Position numbers and translations under genes: made by a program. Shown one piece after another: positions 35,222 through 46,760 of a stretch of 64,000 bases of DNA. The notes under the pieces were generated by a model. The model ran no database searches, was not told where the DNA came from, and saw only the letters and a list, made by a program, of their open reading frames with translations. Each line of letters starts with the position of its first letter. Positions within the stretch are counted from its first letter, which is position 1. Source of the DNA: Schistosoma haematobium (lineage: Eukaryota > Platyhelminthes > Trematoda > Strigeidida > Schistosomatidae); NCBI RefSeq assembly GCF_000699445.3, contig NW_026137023.1:18501-82500 (forward strand), given 5' to 3'.

Positions 35222-35865
35222 GCGCAATGTTGTGCACTCAACCTCCTAACCACTATATTGACACGAGATGAAATTTGTTATTTGAAATAGTGCACATTGA
35301 TATTCTATGAGACACATGAACAAACAAGTTCCATTTGTGTGCAGCACATGAAATAAAAGTGCAAACAGAAATATGACAAACTGCATACAGAAATACATAT
35401 AAATTCGAAACGATCAATCAAAATATTAGAAAGATCGATTAACAATCCCGTCGATCTATCTTATGATGGGTTGTAGGACAAGGTTAAATTCGAGTGTGTT
35501 TGTCACACACTCTACTGGCATGATTGTTATGAATGATAGATTTGGAGGATGGTGGACACATGCGAATCACATTATTTTGTCTATGCAGTAATACACATTG
35601 AACATAATATTGTTGATGTTGTAGTAGCCTAAAATAATCAATACATGAATTTCGAGTAAACAACATATCATGCAATTTGATGTTTAGCTGAATAATGAAT
35701 ATGATGTGTGGACGAGATGTTGTACGAAGAATAGAAGCATCACATATATTGACAATATTAATACTGTGAATGTTTGATTGAACAGTCAAACATGAGACAC
35801 ATGGAGAGGAGATTTGAAGCGTGTGACCAAGATGAGATTACTGAACATAAACTAAACGTGCGATC

Positions 35866-36221
35866 TGTTGGGTCTGCTTCCGGAGAACTTCAACGGAGCC
35901 TCCAGACGCCCAAAAAGGAGCCGAAGAGTCCTAGCCAATCAGAGTATGATGGAACGTTCGAGAACTCCAGCGTGGCGTGCTATCATTGGTCGGTAGCATA
36001 ATATAACATTAACGGATTGGCTGAAATATGATGTTGATTTAACAGACGCCAACATCTATAAATACCCTTGATTTTCTGTACTAAAAGGAACTTTGGGATA
36101 AAGTGTTTTCTCTCATACTTGTGTCTTCTTTCTGGAGTTCAAGTCGCTGTGTAGTTCTAGTCTGCGGGTTACGGGAATAGCTTAGGATTCGTATATAGCG
36201 TTCAACCTACATGACTTATCA
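35866..36221 (+). repeat. 5' LTR
   Basis: 356 bp, TG...CA ends. A TATA-like CTATAAATA lies near 36055. Differs from the 3' LTR at positions 6, 10, near 41 and near 347. Confidence 0.92.
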
Positions 36222-36222
36222 G

Positions 36223-36236
36223 TGGCGACGGGGATG
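36223..36236 (+). promoter_or_regulatory. Candidate primer binding site
   Basis: TGGCGACGGGGATG begins one base after the 5' LTR. TGG pairs with a tRNA CCA end. The priming tRNA is not determined. It overlaps the first Met codon at 36234. Confidence 0.6.
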
Positions 36237-37073
36237 AAAACTTCAATGATTATTTCCTTGGAGCAATTAGAAGCTTATATGGTGCGTCAAGAAAAGAGGT
36301 TTGAAGAATCCCAAATTAGAATTATGGAAACCCTGATGCAGAAATTCTGCCTGTCCGAGAAAAACCCTGCTTCTAGTGAATCTCAAGTATCACATATTGA
36401 TTCAGTCATTAACGCTATCCATGAATTTAATTTTGATGGTGTAGCAAGTGTAACGTTTGAGTCGTGGTTTAAGAAGTATGAAGATTTGTTTTATATTGAT
36501 CTTTGCAAACTGGATGATGCTTCAAAAGTCAGAATACTTCTTAGAAAACTTGGGACTATGGAACATGAACGCTATAGTAATTTCATCCTACCAAAGAATT
36601 CAAGAGATTTTTCTTTTGATGCAACGATTAAAATTTTGTCGCAAATCTTTGCTGAACAGTCATCCTTGTTTAATATTCGCTATCAATGTCTCAAGATGAC
36701 AAAAGCAGGTGATGATGACTGGGTTAAGCATGCGGGTTTAGTAAACCGTGAATTTGAGCGCTTCAAACTATCAGCAATGACAGAAGACCAGTTTAAGTGT
36801 CTCGTGTTTGTGTGCAGCCTACAATCTCCTGAAGACGCCGATATTAGAACCAGAATTTTGAGTAAAATTGAACAATGTCCGAATATTACACTACAAGAAG
36901 TAACCACAGAGTGTCAGAGATTGGTAAACCTAAAGCATGACACTTCGATGGTCGAAAATAATGGCCAGTTGCCATACGTTCATGCTGTAAGCGGAAAGAA
37001 CAGTTCTTGCTCAAGAACGGTATCGCACACAGACAATCAGCCTTCATCTCCATGTTGGTCTTGTGGGGGTTAG
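36234..37073 (+). CDS. gag of the Ty3/gypsy element, ends at TAG in the zinc knuckle
   Basis: 279 codons from the Met at 36234 to TAG at 37071-37073. The first third is helical and charged. The middle (from about FESWFKKYEDLF) is the retrotransposon gag region. The last residues CWSCGG begin the first CCHC knuckle (C-x2-C-x3-H-x4-C). The TAG replaces the residue just before the His. Downstream, in the same frame, are FCPYKEHCCSNC and HRKGHKENYC, completing both knuckles. Gag and pol are therefore one frame interrupted by a single stop. The position inside a metal-binding motif favours mutation over programmed readthrough. Confidence 0.8.
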   Translation: MKTSMIISLEQLEAYMVRQEKRFEESQIRIMETLMQKFCLSEKNPASSESQVSHIDSVINAIHEFNFDGVASVTFESWFKKYEDLFYIDLCKLDDASKVRILLRKLGTMEHERYSNFILPKNSRDFSFDATIKILSQIFAEQSSLFNIRYQCLKMTKAGDDDWVKHAGLVNREFERFKLSAMTEDQFKCLVFVCSLQSPEDADIRTRILSKIEQCPNITLQEVTTECQRLVNLKHDTSMVENNGQLPYVHAVSGKNSSCSRTVSHTDNQPSSPCWSCGG

Positions 37074-38951
37074 CACTATAAAAGTTTCTGCCCATATAAG
37101 GAACATTGTTGTAGCAATTGTCATCGGAAGGGACATAAAGAAAACTACTGCAGAAAAAGAACCCATAAACGACATTCTTTGAAGCCCTACTCGAAGAAAC
37201 ACAGATATAATGCTCCAACCAACAAGATATTGGCATCACATAACAGAGCACGAAGTTGCCACCAAAGAAAGTATGTGACCTTGAATATTAATAAACACCG
37301 TACCCGCCTTCAGCTGGACACAGCTCCGGATATTACTTTAATCAGCCCAGTGACATGGAAGAACATTGGGAGACCCACAGTTTTCCCAACAACACAGCTG
37401 GCACACAGTGCATCTGGGGGGAAGTTGAATATTGTTGGAGAAGTGCCATGCACTGTTTCTAAAGGTACGTTAACAACAAATGCAACATTGTATCTTACTA
37501 AGAAGCCAGCACTAGACTTAATGGGGTTGGACCTTATAGAAACACTTAAACTAGCAGATCAGTCTATCAACAGTATCTGCAGACGAGTAAGTACAGACAA
37601 CACCCCAGAATGGAATCAGAAAAACGCCATGCTACATAAACACCAAAACGTGTTTAGAGAAGGGTTGGGAGAATGTACGAAAGCCAAAGCACTGTTAACT
37701 CTAAAACCTGAAGCTGCTCCCGTTTTTCGACCTAAAAGACCTGTACCCTATGCTGCTCTTCCAATAGTTGAACAAGAATTACAACGACTTCAGCAAATGG
37801 GTGTTATCGAGCCTGTGAACTTCTCGAATTGGGCTGCACCAATAGTGGTGGTCAAGAAGTCGAATGGAAGTGTTCGTCTATGTGCAGACTACTCTACGGG
37901 ATTAAATGAAGCTCTAGAGTCTCACCAGTATCCGTTACCCTTACCAGAAGATCTTTTCGCAAAGCTGAACGGTGGCAGATATTTTGCAAAATTGGACTTA
38001 TCAGACGCATACCTGCAAATCCCTGTATCTGATGAAAGCAAAGACCTCTTAACGATCAACACACACAAAGGTCTGTTCCGGTATAACCGACTACCTTTTG
38101 GGATGAAGACAGCGCCCTCTATTTTCCAGCAAATTATGGATACCATGTTACAAGGTATTCCAGGGGCAGCAGCTTACTTAGACGACATCATAATTACGGC
38201 AGTAGATAAAATGGACTTGCAGAAGAAACTGGACCAGGTACTAGAACTCATAGCCGATTATGGTTTTCGCCTCCGAGCGGAAAAGTGTGACTTCTATATG
38301 CAGCAAGTACGGTACCTTGGGTTCATAATAGATAAAGATGGAAGACGACCAGATCCAGAGAACATTGAAGCAGTGAAAACAATGCCTAGACCCAGGGACA
38401 TTACTACCCTACGATCATTCTTGGGATCGGTCAGCCATTACGGTATTTTTCTCCCCGATCTCCATCGTCTACGTGCTCCACTAAACAACCTACTACAAAA
38501 GAATACAAGATGGAGTTGGTCTGCAGACTGCCAAGCGTCTTTTGAGAAAATCAAGCAACTCCTAACTTCCGATCTCTTATTGACACATTATGACCCTTCT
38601 CTACCGATAGTCGTCGCTTCAGATGCTTCTAACTGTGGTGTGGGCGCAGTTATCTCTTATATTTTCCCTAATGGGTCTGAAAAAGCTACCTCGCACGCTG
38701 CCAGATCTTTGACAACGACTGAAAGGAACTATAGCCAAATCGAGAAAGAAGCCCTATCGATTATCTTTGCAGTGAAAAAGTTCCACAAGATGATATATGG
38801 TCGACATTTTACCCTAATAACAGGCCATAAGCCACTACTTGCAGTTTTTGGGTCAAAGAAAGGAATTCCTGTTCACACAGCTAACCGACTCCAACGATGG
38901 GCAACCACACTTCTGGGTTACGACTTCAAGCTGACGCATTGTCGAGATTAA
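37074..38951 (+). pseudogene. pol part 1: zinc knuckle, protease, reverse transcriptase, RNase H
   Basis: Open from the TAG at 37071 to TAA at 38949. The protease shows LQLDTAPDITLI, with Ala where DTG normally has Gly. The RT has the expected blocks DLSDAYLQIPV, LPFGMKTAPSIFQQIMD and AYLDDIII (catalytic YLDD near 38174). RNase H has VVASDASNCGVGAV and IEKEALSIIF, but TGHKPL instead of the usual TDHKPL, losing a catalytic Asp. Near 38930 the sequence jumps from YDFKL to QADALSRL, one frame over, with roughly ten codons missing. It is unlikely to give an active enzyme. Confidence 0.85.
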
Positions 38952-39817
38952 TAGGCTCCCAATCAAATGCCCCAGAGGAGACTCTTGTAGCAAATATAAA
39001 AGCCGAGGAAGAAGTTCATCGCGTGTTGGATGACGCAGTTAATGGACTCCCAGTAACCTTTGAAACTATTAAGAAGATCACTGAAAGTGATAAGATACTG
39101 AGCACAGCTAAATGCTATCTCTCGACCAAATGGCCAAACAATCGCCTTGACGGAGAACTTTTGCAATATTTTCGTCGACGGGACTCACTAGTGGTTGTTG
39201 ACTCCTGTATTATGTTCGGTGATCGAATTGTTATTCCGAAGTTATTACGTTACAAGGTTCTCAAGCAGTTTCACAGTGGCCATCCTGGAATCAATAAAAT
39301 GAAATCTTTGGCTCGTAGTTATGCTTATTGGCCGTCAATGGACAAAGATATCGAGAATTAATGCCGTAACTGTTCATCATGCATTCAAGCCGCTAAAAAT
39401 CCTTTGAAATACGAACCTCAGTATTGGCCTACGCATGCAGGACCCTGGGTAAGACTTCACGCAGATTTTGCCGGTCTAATCCAAGGAAAAATGTTTCTAA
39501 TTATCGTAGATGCATTCACTAAATGGCCGGAAGTATATATCATGCCGAATTGTACAACGTCAGAAACGATCCACAAGTTTTCTACCCTATTTAGTTGTTT
39601 CGGAGTACCAGAGACCTTAGTGACGGATAACGGCTCGCAATTTGCGGCAGAATCGTTTAAACATTTCTGTAGAACAAACGGAATAACTCATCTTCGTTCT
39701 CCACCCTATCATCCACAATCAAACGGACAAGCAGAGCGCTTTGTGGACACCTTTAAACGAGCATTACTGAGAGGGGGAAGAGAAGGGACGACTGAGCAGG
39801 TGATCAAAAATTTTTAA
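38930..39817 (+). pseudogene. pol part 2: integrase, two segments split by TAA
   Basis: In the shifted frame: QADALSRL linker, an HHCC zinc domain (HSGHPGINKM...CRNCSSC) interrupted by TAA at 39359-39361, and the integrase core with HADFAG, VTDNGSQF and NGQAERF, so all three catalytic acidic residues are present. The frame ends at TAA 39815-39817 because one T is missing from the T run at about 39812. Confidence 0.85.
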
Positions 39818-40446
39818 CATCATACAGATCCACCCCGAACCCAAATGTTCAAGACGGCAAATCTCCCGCGGAAGCCATGTTTGGAAGGCGTATTCGAACC
39901 GTCTTCGATGCCATGTTGCCATCCAAATTAGTGGATCAGCGCAGTCACGATCCAAGTATCCGAAACTTCAGTGTTGGCGACAAAGTTTACATTAAATCCT
40001 ACATCGGGAAGAACCGATGGGAGCCGGGCGAAGTTGTGCAAAAACTGGGAAGAGTACTGTACAGAGTTCGAGGAGCTTTTGGGACATGTATGCGTCACAC
40101 AAATCAAATCCTTAAGGACAAAAGAACGGTGCAGACACGAAGTAACCGGCCGATCTTCCCGTTAGATTTAATCTTAGACGCACCGATGCCACAAACGCCC
40201 AGGAACATTGAAAAGAAGCCTTGGACAAGGGAGACGACAAGAATAATGGAACGCCGTCGCAACCCAGTCGTCAAACTACAAGTAGACCCCAGAAAGAAGT
40301 CTTATTCGGGGGAGGTGTTGAGTCGGCTTCCGGAGAACTTCAACGGAGCCTCCAGAGGCCCAAAAAGGAGCCGAAGAGTCCTAGCCAATCAGAGTATGAT
40401 GGAACGTTCGAGAACTCCAGCGTGGCGTGCTATCATTGGTCGGTAG
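39818..40446 (+). pseudogene. pol part 3: integrase C-terminus running into the 3' LTR
   Basis: The next frame holds the conserved TSYRSTP and SPAEAMFGRR motifs, then a DKVYIKSY...W.PGEV small beta-barrel-like region, and a basic tail. It reads through the polypurine tract and 130 bp into the 3' LTR before stopping at 40446. Confidence 0.75.
40307..40315 (+). promoter_or_regulatory. Polypurine tract
   Basis: GGGGGAGG-type purine run directly before the TGTTG of the 3' LTR, the expected plus-strand primer position. Confidence 0.75.
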
Positions 40447-40671
40447 CATAATATAACATTAACGGATTGGCTGAAATATGATGTTGATTTAACAGACGCC
40501 AACATCTATAAATACCCTTGATTTTCTGTACTAAAAGGAACTTTGGGATAAAGTGTTTTCTCTCATACTTGTGTCTTCTTTCTGGAGTTCAAGTCGCTGT
40601 GTAGTTCTAGTCTGCGGGTTACGGGAATAGCTTAGGATTCGTATATAGCGTTCAACCTACACGACTTATCA
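40316..40671 (+). repeat. 3' LTR
   Basis: 356 bp, same length as the 5' LTR. Confidence 0.92.
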
Positions 40672-41134
40672 CAATCAAATGCGACGTACATAAAATAAGA
40701 ATAGTTCATTGCACACCAACAATGAGCAACCCACAAATTAACTAACACTCATCAACCAGTGATGAATATGTTATATTATTAGGAATTTATTCATGGTTAA
40801 TCGTGACCTCAGTTCAGTTTGTGCATATTTTCACCGTTGCAACTGATCTTAGAGTGATTCATAATAAATGTAACTAGTCTGGCTTTCTAAATGTGATGTT
40901 TCACCACAGATCCATTCGGAAGTGATTGCACATTTCACTTAAATTTGTGTTGACTATCCAGTTAGTCGACAGACTGTTTTGACAATTTCGCAGGCGAAAT
41001 TAAATTGTCGCTTTGTCATTGGTTGCTTGTTCCATTCGTTTGTGTTTCAGTGAATGGACTGTGAATGTTTGATTGATCAATCGGTTAAATTTGTAGAGAT
41101 TGATGTCACACACTGAGTAAACTACAAGTTCAAC
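40672..41134. other. Short unique stretch between LTR element and solo LTR
   Basis: No gene recognised. The last about 100 bp before 41135 weakly resemble 925-1012 of the P1 arm (ATCAATCGGTTAA versus ATCGATCGGTAAG; GTAAACTACAAG versus ATAAACCACAAG), suggesting an old diverged relative of the arm edge. Confidence 0.4.
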
Positions 41135-41667
41135 TGTTACGATTTTATGTCCGGCCAGTTATCCCGTGATTAATCAACCAGTCAAAATACGACTTCTACA
41201 ATATTTGCACTATGCCAAACCAATGACGTTCACTCGGTATGAGCAGTCTAGCTTCCTTATTGGTCCCATATCCGCCTAGTACGTCCACTTGAGTCCAGAA
41301 CACAATACCTGTTTCTGCAATATGAATGGAATCGAATATGATCGAATCGTTTACTTCAGACATACTCGGTTTATATATCAACCAGACAGACCACAACGTA
41401 CGATAAAATAGAAAAGAACATTTGTACAATATTTGGCCAAATGTGGCTGTGAATGTGGGAGGCAGTAGTCAATAAAATGAACATAGCTTAAGAACCGAAA
41501 ATCGTACAATAATAAATTATTGGTCAACAGAAAGCTTACAGTAAGAGGAATATAAATCTACATAATCTGATTGTTGAATAGTTATACAATAAGAATATTT
41601 ATAGAATATTAGTCCATTAATAGTCCTCGGAAGTTACCCGTAATTTAATCTTCGCTCGGATATAACA
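41135..41667 (-). mobile_element. Solo LTR, independent older insertion
   Basis: 533 bp, minus orientation, TGTTATATCC...CGTAACA ends, flanked by TCAAC on both sides (41130-41134 and 41668-41672). It belongs to the same family as 7336-7850 but has many substitutions. The P1 arm has TCAAC uninterrupted at the equivalent point (about 1012-1016). High identity to the P1 left arm begins immediately after it. Confidence 0.85.
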
Positions 41668-41945
41668 TCAACACCTATTGTAAATAACCTCAGCCAGTCT
41701 GAGAAAACAAACACACAGTGGACTCATACAACAGACACATCAAATGAATAAGAGGTGAGAAATAGCTGTAGCTGTATCCCTATCGATTAATTTGTCCACA
41801 TATTAAACAATGATATGACTCATCCAAGGTCAGTATAATCACAGTGGTAAGATTGTGGAATGTGATTGAAGAAGAACTAGAGCGGTAAATGTATAGTATA
41901 GAGACGAGTCAATTAGAATCGAGAATATGGTTTTGTCGGATTTTG

Positions 41946-42239
41946 TTCCAAATAGAAATTTCGCAAATAGCGAGCAATAAAAATGCATTTGTGCACTGCC
42001 CAATATATTTAAAATATTTGTGAAGAACTAGTTTTTGTCACTATCATATAAATGATAGTGTAGGACCAATCGAGTGCTCAATTCTGTCTTTGGAAATTCC
42101 ATGTAACAGGTGAATCGACATTATCCGTTTATCCTCATTGTAAGCACTTATTTTATGGACCAACTGATTGGATAATGCCTCTTGATTTTTGTGCTAAATT
42201 CATTCATCCATTCAGTTACAAATCATTTTTGCATTACTG
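41946..42239 (+). repeat. 294-bp direct repeat R1 (P2 left arm)
   Basis: Counterpart of 1290-1583; partner at 42913-43206. Confidence 0.85.
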
Positions 42240-42912
42240 TTGGTGTCATTGCGTTATTTAAACCCTAAGACTAATATCCTGATCATTAACCTAAATATGT
42301 AACCGTAAGTGAGAATAATCTAAATATCTTTAATTATGTGTATGTGTCCTCTCAATGTTTCAGGAATAGTGATATTGTTGTGTTGGTAAAAAGTGAGTTT
42401 TTATGTCTTCATTCTTTGATTTGTAAGTAAGGTAACCTGTAGAATATATTAACAGACTTATTAATTATACAACGTCTATCTCCAGTTTACAGTACTATTA
42501 TTTTGTGCTTTTAACCATATATTTTGATTGTGTAAGAAGGACCTGATAATTAGTTGAGTTTGTTTTAATATTGTCTCTACAATACACTTTCAATACGATC
42601 ATCTGTCTTGCCAATAATTGCTTTTTATCAGAAGCATCATGTGATATTATTCAGCATTTCTAGAATCAGTATGATTAGAATAGTTTTATTGTAGATACAA
42701 ACTATTTTGCAATAGACTAGATAAAAGTTGTTAAAATTTTAGCATGGTTAAGTCTTCAACAAATCAAAACATTAGTCCTTGACCCTTTCTAAAATCATGC
42801 CACGTAATCTGTTTTTTAAATTCACCATGTGACATATTCCTACAACCAGTTTAGCAATAACTGTAGATGAAAGTTTTCATGCACTGTAATTGAGATTTTT
42901 ACGCTTGTTTAT

Positions 42913-43206
42913 TTCCAAATAGAAATTTCGCAAATAGCGAGCAATAAAAATGCATTTGTGCACTGCCCAATATATTTAAAATATTTGTGAAGAACTAGTT
43001 TTTGTCACTATCATATAAATGATAGTGTAGGACCAATCGAGTGCTCAATTCTGTCTTTGAAAATTCCATGTAACAGGTGGATCGACATTATCCGTATATC
43101 CTCACTGTAAACACTTATTTTATGGACCAACTGATTGGATAATGCCTCTTGATTTTTGTGCTAAATTCATTCATCCATTCAGTTACAAATCATTTTTGCA
43201 TTACTG
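42913..43206 (+). repeat. 294-bp direct repeat R2 (P2 left arm)
   Basis: Counterpart of 2257-2550, with several extra substitutions near 43060-43110, so the two repeats are no longer identical. Confidence 0.85.
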
Positions 43207-44967
43207 CTGATGTACTTACTGTACTCTGCCAGTTATAATACCAACTATTTTCCACTACTTGTTCACTACTTGTTAACCACATATCTCCTCAGTGTTATTC
43301 TCGAAAGCAGACACTTTTTCAATTTAATCTGCTATCAATTTGACCGATTTAATAATCCCATATATCTAATGATGGATTGGAGAACAAGGCTTAATTCACG
43401 TGTGTGTTTGTCACACACTCAATTGGTGTGAGTGTTTTGTAGGATTGATTGGGAGGGTGAACATATAGAAATGATCACACGATTTTCTCGTTGTAGCAGC
43501 TCACATCAAATTGTATATTGGTAACTAGAAGAATAAAATAATCAAAACTTGTCAGTCCTATTCGCTCATCATCATTCATCTTCTATGTGATTTATGTATT
43601 ATCGATCGGTAATTTGTTGTTTGTTTGTTTGTAAGAAATTGATTTTTCATTATTTATTGAATTACTGAATAAGAAGACAAGGTAATGAGAAACATATTTC
43701 ATGTTATTGAACAATGTGTAGCGTGGCATCGAGTCCCAGTTGACTATTAACACCGCTACCAAGAAAACACATGTCAAACAAATCAGAAGGCGGATTAGAA
43801 CCAAGTTTATTCAATTGGCGATTCCGAGGTATCGAATGAATATCAAGATCGTGCCAAGAAATGGTACAAGCGAAAGCAAGGGAACGGAGTACGTGCGAAC
43901 AAAGCCAAAAACCGCGAAACAATGATGGGAGGTATGGAAGCACAAAATGGCTGTAATTAGCACAGTTAAACAAAAACACATTAAAACAAGCACTGGTACA
44001 GTTGGTTATAATAATGATTGTTTTCATTAAATCAATCATGTTCTCGTAATAAAAGTAAGTCACTACATATGTTTAATCAAAGCTTAGCACAACTGGAATT
44101 ATATCGTTAATGTCAAATGAACATTTTAAAAATCTATTCATCACGAAACTGTGTTAAATAGAAATTTTCGAAAAATAAATAGAAAATTAGTCTGTTTTTG
44201 TTGTTGTTGAGATTTTTATCAGGAAAAGAAATTGAACAATCTGAGAAAATTTATAGGAAAATCAACTCATTACATTTGAACATGAATAAAGTAATATGTA
44301 ACAAATTGTAATGGTGGTATACGTAACACTGAATTTACTTTGTCGGTTCATCAATAATACCGTAATGTAGGCTGTCAGTTTTAAAAAAATACAACAAAGT
44401 TATTTCTTTGAACAGGGACAAACATGTAATGACAGTGTGTTCAAGAAATTCATCTCTACACATCAACTACATGAGGTTGAAATACTTATCCAAAAACAAC
44501 GAAGACAATTTGCAATTGAAACGCAGTGGACGAATGAATAATCACCAGTTACAACTAGTGACTTCGTAACAACAGGAGTAAAATAAGAATTAATCATTGA
44601 TATTTGACCTAGACAGTTTTAGTTGAAATAGACTTGAAAATGGAAGAATAAAATTGAAAGTAATTTGATGATGACCAGAGAGAAGAGAGAAGTCATACAA
44701 ACAAATGCTAGGTGTGGAATCTGTTCATTATGTTCACAAAGAACCAACGGACATCCACACTACACACTACACACCACAAACCAACAAGCATTACCTGACT
44801 GTCTACTAAATCACCAACAAGCTAACAACAGTCAACCAATAGTAATTCAGTGCATAGGATATACGATTGGTGGTAGAAAATTCTCAACATGTCACCTGTC
44901 TGTCTCACACCCTCATTCAAAATATTATTTCTCTTCATTTCACAACCACAAAACAGGTTGCTTGATT

Positions 44968-46760
44968 ATGATCAATACAGCTCGGAAGTCAGCTTGTGCA
45001 TCAAGACAACCATCAACACCAATACTAACACCGTCGAAAGAGACCACAGTCACACGATACACAACTGAGGAGTCGAGTGAATTAACCGAATTGGTATTGA
45101 GATATCGGGATGTTTGGAAAGACAAGAGTCGTCCATCTGCAGTTCTTCAGAAACATTTGTGGATGCAATTCGCACATTACTTACACTCGAAGGGATGGCC
45201 GAGAAGAAACTGGACTCATCTGCGTCGAAAGGGTCTGCACATGCTGAAGAAACTCAATAACACGACAATCAATCAGTGGGAAGTGTCGAAAAGCAATCCC
45301 AATTCACCTGAAAATCCCTCCAACCACACGTCACTCTCCAGTTCCAATGAAAATCGACACGTGAACGTGAACGGACAAAGTGACTCGGTAAGTTCGCCTT
45401 TCCCAATCATGTGCTAATTGTTTTCATCGAATTCAGGTGACCGAGAATCAGTCGAGTGTGCATCAAATCAACTTGCCTACACTCACCCCCTCACCAGTGG
45501 TAACCATCACCTCCAAACATCCCACATCAACACTCAGTCCTCCTACAAACCATGTGCAACCGAATCCTCCACACACAACTGGTCCAAAAATCCTGAACGC
45601 ATTCTCAACAGCTCACATGTCTCAACAACTGGTGATTCCACATGATGCCGGAGTGCTGCAACCAACCACCACCACCATCAACAACAACAACAACACGGTT
45701 GGTGAGGTGACGATCAACCCTAACCGAGTCGCGCTACTGACTCCTCTCCAATGTGTCTCGTTCGGAGTCGCGAAAACCCATACTACAGACGTATCTCCTA
45801 TTCAAGAAGTGAATATCTCGAACTCACCATCCAACCAAACGAGTCGCATTCCTCTGACTGCAACAATTGATTTATCAACGTGGAGTGAGGACGAGGAGAG
45901 CTGTTCAGAGTTGAGTGGAACGCGAAATCAGGCGAACACGAATGACGTGAATGATTTTGATGAAAATGCCAAGGATTGTATCACGTAAGTAGGACACCTC
46001 TTTTCAACTGACACGTTTCACCTTATGTTATTCCTGTTGTTGTTGTTGTTGTTGTTTTGTTGTTATACTCTCACCACCAGCACCACATATTCCTGATTAG
46101 CTGACTGAATGCTACACACTGCTTGCTGTGTGATCATGAGAATGTGCACTGATTTTTATGACCATGACTGTCACTGTAGCTCTGTGAGAACGAGACTTAG
46201 CGGTAGGATTTGATTCACACAAGCAGTGAGTGAACCACACGACGAGGTAGGTGGATAGATAGACTAATAGATAGACAGAAAAACGGACGGACAAATAAGC
46301 AGTACTCTGTTCACTTACGTTCAATGGTGTTCTATCTCACTGAAGTGTCTTCGTCCCACGTTGTGCGTCACTCAATATCTTGATTATTGTCGTTAATATG
46401 GGGTGTGCCTGTGTATGTGTGCGTGTGCATCCTTACTGAATATGAGGGTATCGAGTGAAAATTCCTATTTAGTTGTGTTTGTCAGTTGTGTATATGGTGT
46501 AGTAGATTTGATGATTAGGATATATACGACGACTTCTATGTATATATAAGCATATGTATATCATGTCTCCTACATCGCCCTAGTGATTATAAACAGATGT
46601 TCAAACTGTGACTTGTTTTTGTAGATCCGAATGTGAGAGAACCCCATTGTCAGAGATGTTGATTCACAAGCAAATGAAGTGTCTAGATCTGAAGATTGAA
46701 ATTCTCCAGATGAAGAAGCAATATTGGTCCGAGAAACTGAATTCATCATCGAAAAGCTGA
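44968..46760 (+). CDS. Myb/SANT-like DNA-binding protein, copy 4
   Basis: Exons 44968-45387, 45437-45984 and 46625-46760; the 367-aa frame is intact. Residues are Val43, Asp48 and His63, as in copies 3 and 5. The upstream DNA is the left-arm type that lacks the 1.94-kb segment, so its promoter may differ from that of copy 3. The open frame back to 44665 crosses the same junction as in copy 1. Confidence 0.7.

Larger units (their letters stand above)
32063..35848 (-). repeat. Orphan right-arm-type fragment carrying gene copy 3
   Basis: Nearly identical to 19368-23175 of the P1 right arm, in the same orientation. It starts abruptly inside the AAT-rich stretch downstream of the gene and ends at ACTGAACAT, 17 bp before the LTR retrotransposon. 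No inverted partner lies next to it. It includes the 5' flank that is missing from the left arms. Confidence 0.9.
35866..40671 (+). mobile_element. Ty3/gypsy-type LTR retrotransposon, full length but damaged
   Basis: A 4806-bp element with two 356-bp LTRs (TGTTG...ATCA), a PBS, gag, protease, reverse transcriptase, RNase H and integrase in Ty3/gypsy order, and a polypurine tract. The gag zinc-knuckle pair and the protease-RT spacing resemble the K02A2.6-like group. Possible 5-bp target duplication CGATC (35861-35865) / CAATC (40672-40676) with one mismatch. Damage: TAG at 37071, a small deletion with frameshift near 38930, TAA at 39359, and a one-base loss near 39812. The LTRs differ at four positions that I can see (about 1%), implying a fairly recent insertion. 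It lies at the end of the orphan fragment. Confidence 0.9.

Noticed and set aside
37071..37073. Programmed UAG readthrough between gag and pol
   Set aside because: The stop falls inside a zinc knuckle and the following bases do not fit the CARYYA readthrough context; with other lesions in pol, mutation is simpler.
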